From the NCBI GenBank assembly GCA_002189035.1, contig NEEC01000268.1, positions 1 to 30,860 on the forward strand: a DNA stretch of 30,860 nucleotides, read 5' to 3'. Shown piece by piece: positions 23,487 through 30,860 of this stretch (position 1 is the first letter of the stretch; each line of letters opens with the position of its first letter). Made by a program: the position numbers and the translations under genes. Source of the DNA: Utricularia gibba (taxonomy: Eukaryota > Streptophyta > Magnoliopsida > Lamiales > Lentibulariaceae). The notes below the pieces were generated by a model that made no database searches, had not been told where the DNA came from, and was given only the letters and a program-made list of their open reading frames with translations.

Positions 23487-23673
23487 CACGTGCACCCCAC
23501 ATGATTTTTTCAACAACTTACTTTATACTTGAGGAGGCGGTCTTGGGGGTGTCGGTACGGCTCACGGGTCAGGTTGGGGTTAGGGTTCGGTCCGGTTCAT
23601 TGAGCCCAACCGCGATGCACTCATTAACGAAAATAATGGTTTTCAGGGGCTGCATTTGTTTACAAGTTTGTCA
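23487..23673 (+). repeat. Short unit, 187 bp, A/B mosaic with a telomere-like stretch
   Basis: After the core it reads GTGTCGGTACGG, GGTCAGGTTGG, GGTTAGGGTTCGGTCCGG, TGAGCCCAACC, GCGATGCAC, ATTAACG, AAAATAATGG, TTTTCAGGGGCTGC, ATTTGTTTAC and TTTGTCACACGTG. Fragments of both halves alternate in pieces of roughly 8-18 bases. GGGGTTAGGGTT at 23576-23587 resembles telomere repeat but is probably GGTTGGGTT fused to GTTCGGTCC. It shares the extra CA before CGTG with the unit before it. Confidence 0.75.
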
Positions 23674-23916
23674 CACGTGCACCCCACATGATTTTTTCAA
23701 CAACTTACTTTATACTTGAGGAGGCGGTCTTGGGGCACCTGTGTCGGGACAACTCAGGGTTGGGTTACTGGTGGTCCGAAAGTTGAGCCCTGGCGCGATG
23801 CACTTATTAACGAAAATCATGGTTTTCGGCTGCCTACAAGGTTTTTCAAGGAACACTTCTCGTTTGTGTCGGCCACTCTCACTGGCACTACGTTGGTCCG
23901 GCTCATGAGCCCATGT
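23674..23916 (+). repeat. Short unit, 243 bp
   Basis: The core is intact. The second part of A is rearranged (CACCTGTGTCGGGACAAC, GGGTTACTGGTGGTCCG, AAAGTTGAGCCCTGG). B begins GCGATGCACTTATTAACG, then AAAATCATGG, and is regular from CTGCCTACAAGG to CACTCTCACTGG. It ends CTCATGAGCCCATG, without GTCGAC. Confidence 0.75.
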
Positions 23917-24095
23917 CACGAAAATGCACACCACACATGATTTTTTCAACAACTTACTTTATACTTGAGGAGGCGGTCTTGGGGGGAACGGGACCTAAAG
24001 AGTTGTAGCCTGCAACTAAAGTGACATTTATTAACGTTCGGTCAGGTACATGGGTTAGGGCACTTGAATGAGTCCAACCGGTGCGAGTTGTAAAG
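23917..24095 (+). repeat. Short unit, 179 bp, CACGTG broken
   Basis: The start reads CACGAAAATGCACACCAC, so CACGTGCAC is split by AAAA, apparently a fusion of the ACGAAAAT of a B end with the TGCACACC of an A start. The core from ACATGATTTTTTC onward is still perfect. Then come GGGGGGAACGGGAC, CTAAAGAGTTGTAGCC, CAACTAAAGTGACATTT, GGTCAGGTACATGGG, TTAGGGCACTTG and ATGAGTCCAACCGGTGCGAG, and finally TTGTAAAG just before the next CACGTG. Confidence 0.75.
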
Positions 24096-24356
24096 CACGT
24101 GCACCCCACATGATTTTTTCAACAACTTACTTTATACTTGAGGAGGCGGTCTTGGGGGCATGCGGGACAAAGGTCAGGTATTAACCTGGCAACTTCGGTT
24201 TTCGGGCTGCCTACAAGGTTTTTCAAGGAACAGCTTTCGTTTTGTGTCGGCCACTCTCGCTGGGCACTTGGTCCGGCGCTCCGTTCGGTCCGGCTCATGA
24301 GCCCAACCGGGTGCGAGTCGACGAAAATAATGATGCATTTGTTTAAAGTAAGATGT
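24096..24356 (+). repeat. Short unit, 261 bp, right edge of the island
   Basis: Core normal. After the G run it reads CATGCGGGACAAAGGTCAGG and then TATTAACCTGGCAACTTCGG, so most of the hairpin region and the B start are lost or reshuffled. From TTTTCGGGCTGCCTACAAGG (about 24197) to the end it is an ordinary middle-domain monomer. The change from scrambled to regular takes place within this one unit. Confidence 0.8.
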
Positions 24357-27300
24357 CACGTGCACCCCACATGATTTTTTCAACAACTTACTTTATACTT
24401 GAGGAGGCGGTCTTGGGGGGCACCTAGAACGGGACAAAGGTCAGGTTGGGTTGGGCCGAAAGTTAGTTGTAGCCTGGCAACTAAAGTGATGCATTTATTA
24501 ACGTTCGGTTTTCAGGGGCTGCCTACATGGTTTTTCAAGGAACAGCTTCTCGTTTGTGTCGGCCACTCTCACTGGCACTTGGTCCGGCGCTGTTCGGTCC
24601 GGCTCATGAGCCCAACCGGTGCGAGTCGACGAAAATAATGATGCATTTGTTTAAAGTAAGATGTCACGTGCACCCCACATGATTTTTTCAACAACTTACT
24701 TTATACTTGAGGAGGCGGTCTTGGGGGGCACCTAGAACGGGACAAAGGTCAGGTTGGTTTGGCCGAAAGTTAGTTGTAGCCTGGCAACTAAAGTGATGCA
24801 TTTATTAACGTTCGGTTTTCAGGGGCTGCCTACAAGGTTTTTCAAGGAACAACTTCTCGTTTTGTGTCGGCCACTCTCGCTGGGCACTTGGTCGGCCTCG
24901 TTCGGTCCGGCTCATGAGCCCAACCGGTGCGAGTCGACGAAAATAATGATGCATTTGTTTAAAGTAAGATGTCACGTGCACCCCACATGATTTTTTCAAC
25001 AACTTACTTTATATACTTGAGGAGGCGGTCTTGGGGGCACCTGAACGGACAATGGTCAGGTTGGGCTTTGGCCGAAAGTTAGTTGTAGCCTGGCAACTAA
25101 AGTGATGCATTTATTAACGTTCGGTTTTCGGGCTGCCTACATGGTTTTTAAAGAAACAGCTTCTCGTTTTGTGGCGACCACTCTCGCTGGCACTTGGGGG
25201 CCCCCGTTCGTCCGTCATGAGTCCAACCGGGTGCGAGTCGACGAAAATAATGATGCATTTGTTTAAAGTAAGATGTCACGTGCACCCCACATGATTTTTT
25301 CAACAACTTACTTTATACTTGAGGAGGCGGTCTTGGGGGCACCTGGAACGGGACAATGGTCAGGTTGGCCTTGGGCCGAAAGTTAGTTGTAGCCTGCAAC
25401 TAAAGTGATGCATTATTAACGTTCGGTTTTCAGGGGCTGCCTACAAGGTTTTTCAAGGAACAGCTTCTCGTTTTGTGGCCACTCTCACTGGGCACTTGGT
25501 CGGCCTGCGTTCGGTCCGGCTCATGAGCCAACCGGGTGCGAGTCGACGAAAATAATGATGCATTTGTTTAAAGTAAGATGTCACGTGCACCCCACATGAT
25601 TTTTTCAACAACTTACTTTATACTTGAGGAGGCGGTCTTGGGGGCACCTGGAACGGGACAATGGTCAGGTTGGGCTTGGCCGAAAGTTAGTTGTAGCCTG
25701 GCAACTAAAGTGATGCATTTATTAACGTTCGGTTTTTCAGGGCTGCCTACAAGGTTTTTCAAGGAACAGCTTCTCGTTTTGTGTCGGCCACTCTCTGGGC
25801 ACTTGGTCGGCGCTGCGTTCGGTCCGCTCATGAGCCCAACGGGTGCGAGTCGACGAAAATAATGATGCATTTGTTTAAAGTAAGATGTCACGTGCACCCC
25901 ACATGATTTTTTCAACAACTTACTTTATACTTGAGGAGGCGGTCTTGGGGGGCACCTGAACGGGACAATGGTCAGGTTGGGTTGGGCCGAAAGTTAGTTG
26001 TAGCCTGGCAACTAAAGTGATGCATTTATTAACGTTCGGTTTTAGGGCTGCCTACAAGGTTTTTCAAGGAACAACTTCTCGTTTTGTGTCGGCCACTCTC
26101 ACTGGCACTTGGTCGGCTGCGTTCGGTCCGGCTCATGAGCCCAACCGGGTGCGAGTCGACGAAAATAATGATGCATTTGTTTAAAGTAAGATGTCACGTG
26201 CACCCCACATGATTTTTTCAACAACTTACTTTATACTTGAGGAGGCGGTCTTGGGGGCACCTAGAACGGGACAAGGTCAGGTTGGGTTGGGCCGAAAGTT
26301 AGTTGTAGCCTGCAACTAAAGTGATGCATTTATTAACGTTCGGTTTTCAGGGGCTGCCTACAAGGTTTTTCAAGGAACAACTTCTCGTTTTGTGTCGGCC
26401 ACTCTCGGGCACTTGGTCGGCCCCCGTTCGTCCGGCTCATGAGCCAACCGGTGCGAGTCGACGAAAATAATGATGCATTTTGTTTAAAGTAAGATGTCAC
26501 GTGCACCCCACATGATTTTTTCAACAACTTACTTTATACTTGAGGAGGCGGTCTTGGGGGGCACCTAGAACGGGACAAAGGTCAGGTTGGGTTGGGCCGA
26601 AAGTTAGTTGTAGCCTGCAACTAAAGTGATGCATTTATTAACGTTCGGTTTTAAGGGCTGCCTACAAGGTTTTTCAAGGAACAACTTCTCGTTTTGTCGG
26701 CCACTCTCACTGGCACTTGGTCGGCGCTGCGTTCGGTCCGGCTCATGAGCCCAACCGGGTGCGAGTCGACGAAAATAATGATGCATTTGTTTAAAGTAAG
26801 ATGTCACGTGCACCCCACATGATTTTTCAACAACTTACTTTATACTTGAGGAGGCGGTCTTGGGGGCACCTAGAACGGGACAATGGTCAGGTTGGGTTGG
26901 GCCGAAAGTTAGTTGTAGCCTGGCAACTAAAGTGATGCATTATTAACGTTCGGTTTTCAGGGGCTGCCTACAAGGTTTTTCAAGGAACAGCTTCTCGTTT
27001 GTGTCGGCCACTCTCACTGGGCACTTGGTCCGGCCCTCGTTCGGTCCGCTCATGAGCCCAACCGGGTGCGAGTCGACGAAAATAATGATGCATTTGTTTA
27101 AAGTAAGATGTCACGTGCACCCCACATGATTTTTTCAACAACTTACTTTATACTTGAGGAGGCGGTCTTGGGGGGCACCTAGAACGGGACAAAGGTCAGG
27201 TTGGGTTTGGCCGAAAGTTAGTTGTAGCCTGGCAACTAAAGTGATGCATTATTAACGTTCGGTTTTCAGGGGCTTCCTACAAGGTTTTTCAAGGAACAGC

Positions 27301-28037
27301 TTCTCGTTTTGTGTCGGCCACTCTCACTGGGCACTTGGTCCGGCGCTGCGTTCGGTCCGGCTCATGAGCCCAACCGGTGCGAGTCGACGAAAATAATGAT
27401 GCATTTGTTTAAAGTAAGATGTCACGTGCACCCCACATGATTTTTTCAACAACTTACTTTATACTTGAGGAGGCGTCTTGGGGGCACCTGAAACGGACAA
27501 TGGTCAGGTTGGGCTTGGCCGAAAGTTAGTTGTAGCCTGGCAACTAAAGTGATGCATTTATTAACGTTCGGTTTTCGGGGCTGCCTACATGTTTTTAAAG
27601 GAACAGCTTCTCGTTTTGTGGCGCCACTCTCGCTGGGCACTTGGTCGGCCCTCCGTTCGTTCCGCTCATGAGTCCAACCGGTGCGAGTCGACGAAAATAA
27701 TGATGCATTTGTTTAAAGTAAGATGTCACGTGCACCCCACATGATTTTTTCAACAACTTACTTTATACTTGAGGAGGCGGTCTTGGGGGCACCTGGAACG
27801 GGACAATGGTCAGGTTGGCCTTGGGCCGAAAGTTAGTTGTAGCCTGCAACTAAAGTGATGCACTTATTAACGTTCGGTTTTCAGGGGCTTCCTACAAGGT
27901 TTTTCAAGGAACAACTTCTCGTTTTGTGTCGGCCACTCTCACTGGGCACTTGGTCGGCACTGCGTTCGGTCCGGCTCATGAGCCCAACCGGGTGCGAGTC
28001 GACGAAAATAATGATGCATTTGTTTAAAGTAAGATGT
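24357..28037 (+). repeat. Right domain, first part: regular TCGGCC-type monomers
   Basis: Twelve regular monomers of 303-311 bp, similar to the middle domain. Going rightward, derived states become common: CTCACTGG for CTCGCTGG, AACAACTTCTCG for AACAGCTTCTCG, GACAAAGG for GACAATGG, CACCTAGAACGG for CACCTGAACGG, and, from about 27273, CTTCCTAC for CTGCCTAC. The copies starting at 25277 and 27727 share GGTTGGCCTTGGGCCG and CCTGCAAC. Each follows a copy with a GGCG-type B and TCC (24973 and 27423), which suggests an eight-monomer relationship of about 2450 bp. Confidence 0.75.
24973..25276 (+). repeat. Monomer matching the odd copy at 18155
   Basis: It carries GGCGACCACTCTCGCTGGCAC, CACTTGGGGGC and CGTCCGTCATGAGTCC, the last two being the rare states of 18155-18456. 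Near 25010 the core has a TA insertion (TTTATATACTTG), the only such case in the window, and near 25151 it reads AAAGAAACAGC for AAAGGAACAGC. Confidence 0.7.
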
Positions 28038-28653
28038 CACGTGCACCCCACATGATTTTTTCAACAACTTACTTTATACTTGAGGAGGCGGTCTTGGGGG
28101 GCACCTGGAAAGGGACAATGGTCAGGTTGGGCTTGTCCGAAAGTTTGTTGTAGCCTGGCAAGTAAAGTGATGCATTATTAACGTTCGGTTTTCAGGGGCT
28201 TCCTACAAGGTTTTTCAAGGAACAACTTCTCGTTTTGTGTCGGCCACTCTCACTGGGCATTGGTCCGGCGCTGCGTTCGGTCCAGCTCATGAGCCCAATC
28301 CGGGTGCGAGTCGACGAAAATAATGATGCATTTGTTTAAAGTAAGATGTCACGTGCACCCACATGATTTTTTCAACAACTTACTTTATACTTGAGGAGGC
28401 GGTCTTGGGGGCACCTAGAACGGGACAAAGGTCAGGTTGGGTTGGGCCGAAAGTAGTTGTAGCCTGACAACTAAAGTGATGCATTTATTAACGTTCGGTT
28501 TTAAAGGCTTCCTACAAGGTTTTTCAAGGAAAAACTTCTCGTTTTGGCGACTCTCACTAGGCACTTGGTCTGGCGCTGCGTTCGGTCCGGCTCATGAGCC
28601 CAACCGGGTGCGAGTCGACGAAAATAATGATGCATTTGTTTAAAGTAAGATGT
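28038..28653 (+). repeat. Older two-monomer pair preceding the dimeric repeat
   Basis: The first monomer (28038-28349) has GGAAAGGGACAATGG, TTGTCCGAAAGTTTG, GGCAAGTAAAG, GGTCCAGCTCATG and CCCAATCCGG. The second (28350-28653) has AGAACGGGACAAAGG, CCTGACAACTAAAG and TTAAAGGCTTCC. These are the type-1 and type-2 states of the nearly identical pairs that follow, but with more differences, so this is an earlier or partly converted round of the same alternation. Confidence 0.7.
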
Positions 28654-29277
28654 CACGTGCACCCCACATGATTTTTTCAACAACTTACTTTATACTTGAG
28701 GAGGCGGTCTTGGGGGGCACCTGGAAAGGGACAATGGTCAGGTTGGGCTTCGTCCGAAAGTTTGGTTGTAGCCTGTCAAGTAAAGCGATGCACTTATTAA
28801 CGTTCGATTTTCAGGGCTTCCTACAAGGTTTTCAAGGAACAACTTCTCGTTTTGTGTCGGCCACTCTCACTGGGCACTTGGTCCGGCGCTGCGATCGGTC
28901 CAGCTCATGAGCCCAATCGGGTGCGAGTCGACGAAAATAATGATGCATTTGTTTAAAGTAAGATGTCACGTGCACCCCACATGATTTTTTCAACAACTTA
29001 CTTTATACTGAGGAGGCGGTCTTGGGGGGCACCTAGAACGGGACAAAGGTCAGGTTAGGTTTGGGCCGAAAGTTAGTTGTAGCCTGACAACTAAAGTGAT
29101 GCATTATTAACGTTCGGTTTTCAGGGGCTTCCTACAAGGTTTTCAAGGAACAACTTCTCGTTTTGTGTCGGCCACTCTCACTGGGAACTTGGTCCGGCAC
29201 TGCGTTCGGTCCGGCTCATGAGCCCAACCGGGTGCGAGTCGACGAAAATAATGATGCATTTGTTTAAAGTAAGATGT
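28654..29277 (+). repeat. Dimeric higher-order repeat, copy 1 (624 bp)
   Basis: It is made of a 313-bp type-1 monomer (GGAAAGGGACAATGG, GGGCTTCGTCCGAAAG, CCTGTCAAGTAAAGCGATG, TTCGATTTTC, GCTGCGATCGGTCCAG, CCCAATCGGG) and a 311-bp type-2 monomer (AGAACGGGACAAAGG, GGTTAGGTTTGGGCCG, CCTGACAAC, GGGAACTTGGTCCGGCACTG). The two monomers differ from each other at many places, but the pair matches the next 627 bp almost base for base. Confidence 0.9.
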
Positions 29278-29904
29278 CACGTGCACCCCACATGATTTTT
29301 TCAACAACTTACTTTATACTTGAGGAGGCGGTCTTGGGGGCACCTGGAAAGGGACAATGGTCTGGTTGGGCTTCGTCCGAAAGTTTGGTTGTAGCCTGTC
29401 AAGTAAAGCGATGCACTTATTAACGTTCGATTTTCAGGGGCTTCCTACAAGGTTTTCAAGGAACAACTTCTCGTTTTGTGTCGGCCACTCTCACTGGGCA
29501 CTTGGTCCGGCGCTGCGATCGGTCCAGCTCATGAGCCCAATCGGGTGCGAGTCGACGAAAATAATGATGCATTTGTTTAAAGTAAGATGTCACGTGCACC
29601 CCACATGATTTTTTCAACAACTTACTTTATACCTGAGGAGGCGGTCTTGGGGGGCACCTAGAACGGGACAAAGGTCAGGTTAGGTTTGGGCCGAAAGTTA
29701 GTTGTAGCCTGACAACTAAAGTGATGCACTTATTAACGTTCGGTTTTCAGGGGCTTCCTACAAGGCTTTTCAAGGAACAACTTCTCGTTTTGTGTCGGCC
29801 ACTCTCACTGGGAACTTGGTCCGGCACTGCGTTCGGTCCGGCTCATGAGCCCAACCGGGTGCGAGTCGACGAAAATAATGATGCATTTGTTTAAAGTAAG
29901 ATGT
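29278..29904 (+). repeat. Dimeric higher-order repeat, copy 2 (627 bp)
   Basis: It matches 28654-29277 with six differences by eye. In the type-1 monomer one G is missing from the run at 29336-29340, A becomes T at 29363 (GGTCTGG), and one G is gained in CAGGGGC. In the type-2 monomer there are three one-base insertions (TATACCTGAG, GCACTTATT, AAGGCTTTTC). That is about 99 percent identity, far above neighbouring monomers, so the duplication is recent or recently converted. Confidence 0.9.
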
Positions 29905-30860
29905 CACGTGCACCCCACATGATTTTTTTCAACAACTTACTTTATACTTGAGGAGGCGTCTTGGGGGGCACCTAGAACGGGACAAAGGTCAGGTTAGGTT
30001 TGGGCCGAAAGTTAGTTGTAGCCTGACAACTAAAGTGATGCATTTATTAACGTTCGGTTTTCAGAGGCTTCCTACAAGGTTTTTCAAGGAACAACTTCTC
30101 GTTTTGTGTCGGCCACTCTCACTGGGTACTTGGTCGGCGCTGCGTTCGGTCCAGCTCATGAGCCCAACCGGTGCGAGTCGACGAAAAAATGATGCATTTG
30201 TTTAAAGTAAGATGTCACGTGCACCCCACATGATTTTTTCAACAACTTACTTTATACTTGAGGAGGCGGTCTTGGGGGGCACCTAGAACGGGACAAAGGT
30301 CAGGTTGGGTTGGGCCGAAAGTTAGTTGTAGCCTGACAACTAAAGTGATGCATTTATTAACGTTCGGTTTTAAAAGGCTTCCTACAAGGTTTTTCAAGGA
30401 ACAACTTCTCGTTTTGTGTCGGCCACTCTCACTGGCACTTGGTCTGGCGCTGCGTTCGGTCCGGCTCATGAGCCCAACCGGTGCGAGTCGACGAAAATAA
30501 TGATGCATTTGTTTAAAGTAAGATGTCACGTGCACCCCACATGATTTTTTCAACAACTTACTTTATACTTGAGGAGGCGGTCTTGGGGGGCACCTAGAAC
30601 GGGACAAAGGTCAGGTTAGGTTTGGGCCGAAAGTTAGTTGTAGCCTGCAACTAAAGTGATGCATTTATTAACGTTCGGTTTTAAGGGCTTCCTACAAGGT
30701 TTTTCAAGGAACAACTTCTCGTTTTGTGTCGGCCACTCTCACTGGGCACTTGGTCCGGCGCTGCCGTTCGGTCCGCTCATGAGCCCAACCGGTGCGAGTC
30801 GACGAAAATAATGATGCATTTGTTTAAAGTAAGATGTCACGTGCACCCCACATGATTTTT
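29905..30860 (+). repeat. Right end: type-2-like monomers, about 311 bp each
   Basis: Three complete monomers (311 bp each, starting at 29905, 30216 and 30527) and a partial one at 30838. All are of the AGAACGGGACAAAGG, CTTCCTAC, AACAACTTCTCG type. The copy at 30216 shares TTAAAAGGCTTCC and GGTCTGGCGCTG with the monomer at 28350. The copy at 29905 ends GACGAAAAAATGATGC, one T short in the otherwise invariant junction. The type-1 monomer does not recur here. The array continues past the window edge. Confidence 0.85.

Larger units (their letters stand above)
23326..24356 (+). repeat. Scrambled island of five short units
   Basis: Five successive intervals measure 161, 187, 243, 179 and 261 bp. 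Each still has the core from ACATGATTTTTTC through GAGGAGGCGGTCTTGGGG without change, but the rest is rearranged, shortened and partly mixed between halves A and B. Regular monomers lie on both sides, and the return to regular sequence near 24.2 kb is abrupt. No non-satellite sequence is recognisable inside. Degenerate satellite units are usually described at array edges, so an internal island suggests a former edge or a junction between two arrays. Confidence 0.85.
1..30860 (+). repeat. Satellite DNA array, ~306-bp monomer, about 101 copies, whole window
   Basis: The same unit repeats head to tail without interruption, always in the same orientation. The mean interval is 306.3 bp between 76 and 21823 (71 intervals), 308.6 bp between 24357 and 30838 (21 intervals), and about 311 bp over the last nine. 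There is no stretch of unique sequence, so the entire window is gene-free. Open frames of up to about 120 codons exist, but they are the same monomer read repeatedly and shift frame between copies through 1-2 bp indels. Base composition is balanced, with about 16 CpG per monomer. Tandem arrays of this length and divergence are typical of eukaryotic heterochromatin. The family is not one I recognise, and location (centromere, subtelomere, knob, sex chromosome) cannot be read from the sequence. Confidence 0.98.
76..30860 (+). repeat. Monomer register: start of CACGTG in each copy
   Basis: Each number is the first C of CACGTG, taken as the monomer start: 76, 379, 683, 992, 1299, 1604, 1910, 2208, 2517, 2821, 3120 (motif lost), 3428, 3736, 4044, 4349, 4653, 4958, 5264, 5572, 5879, 6185, 6492, 6799, 7104, 7411, 7717, 8029, 8338, 8644, 8953, 9262, 9571, 9873, 10179, 10483, 10792, 11099, 11405, 11710, 12011, 12318, 12626, 12933, 13242, 13544, 13847, 14157, 14466, 14774, 15077, 15383, 15692, 16000, 16308, 16618, 16924, 17235, 17541, 17848, 18155, 18457, 18763, 19072, 19378, 19680, 19988, 20296, 20602, 20903, 21207, 21514, 21823, 22142, 22446, 22740, 23038, 23326, 23487, 23674, 23917 (motif broken), 24096, 24357, 24665, 24973, 25277, 25582, 25889, 26195, 26498, 26805, 27112, 27423, 27727, 28038, 28350, 28654, 28967, 29278, 29591, 29905, 30216, 30527, 30838. 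Regular intervals run 298-314 bp. The exceptions lie between 21823 and 24357. Confidence 0.93.

Noticed and set aside
23576-23587. GGGGTTAGGGTT, telomere-like
   Set aside because: Fewer than two repeats. It is explained by fusion of the satellite's GGTTGGGTT with GTTCGG in a scrambled unit. GGGTTAGGG at 21911 and 24054 is likewise a variant of GGGTTGGG.
1-30860. Many open frames of 60-122 codons on both strands, some nearly identical in adjacent monomers
   Set aside because: They are the same monomer translated repeatedly. Adjacent copies change frame through 1-2 bp indels, stops fall at fixed monomer positions, and many would need non-ATG starts. Nothing resembles a protein family.
1-30860. 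CENP-B box (NTTCGNNNNANNCGGGN)
   Set aside because: No TTCG or reverse-strand equivalent in the monomer has the A and CGGG at the required spacing. The nearest candidates fail at several fixed positions.
1-30860. CRISPR array or other prokaryotic repeat system
   Set aside because: Repeat units are about 306 bp with no unique spacers; sequence between conserved blocks is the same in all copies.
1-30860. Pol III internal promoter (B box GTTCRANNCC), as in a tRNA-derived SINE
   Set aside because: GTTCGGTCC and GTTCAGTCC are one base short and lack the required A. No matching A box lies at suitable distance, and there is no SINE-like tail or target duplication.
1-30860. AATAAA polyadenylation signals in CAAATAAAG copies
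   Set aside because: They occur only in the minority hairpin state and most likely reflect a single-base variant of CAACTAAAG. No transcription unit is supported.
1-30860. rDNA spacer repeats
   Set aside because: Length could fit, but no rRNA coding sequence or promoter flanks the array within 30 kb, so there is no support.

Overview
The whole window is one tandem satellite array in a single orientation. A unit of about 306 bp follows itself head to tail from the first base to the last. I see no single-copy sequence, no gene, no RNA gene and no transposon. Counting the conserved block that begins CACGTG gives 103 copies: 102 complete start-to-start intervals plus a partial unit at each end. 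An array of this size, with divergent but homogenised monomers, points to eukaryotic heterochromatin (pericentromeric, subtelomeric or knob-like). I do not recognise the monomer and cannot name the organism.

The monomer has internal structure. It is a fossil dimer: two diverged halves of about 151-155 bp (called A and B here) both begin TGATGCATTT and align in register. Half A holds a core of about 60 bp (CACGTG, CATGATTTTTTC, TTTATAC, GAGGAGGCGG, then a G run) that hardly varies. The stretch upstream, with GTCGAC and AAAATAATGATGC, is also stable. Most variation falls in the second part of A and in B.

Layout. From 1 to about 16.9 kb there is a left domain of mixed monomer types, mostly with GGCGACTACTCTC in B. 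It includes a recurring subfamily that has lost two bases of a small hairpin and keeps similar neighbours. From about 16.9 to 21.8 kb B mostly reads TCGGCCACTCTC. Monomer 21823-22141 is a mosaic, 22142-23325 holds progressively shortened monomers, and 23326-24356 is a scrambled island of five short units (161-261 bp) in which only the core survives almost intact. Regular monomers resume abruptly near 24.2 kb. Variants then accumulate rightward, leading to a 624/627-bp two-monomer repeat duplicated almost perfectly at 28654-29904 and a final run of about 311-bp monomers.

Nothing here acts as a gene set. The features of interest are the conserved core, the dimeric origin, the higher-order repeats and the scrambled island inside an otherwise regular array. 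All comparisons were made by eye, so percentages and counts are approximate. Many copy differences are one-base changes in short homopolymer runs, and sequencing or assembly error may contribute to them.
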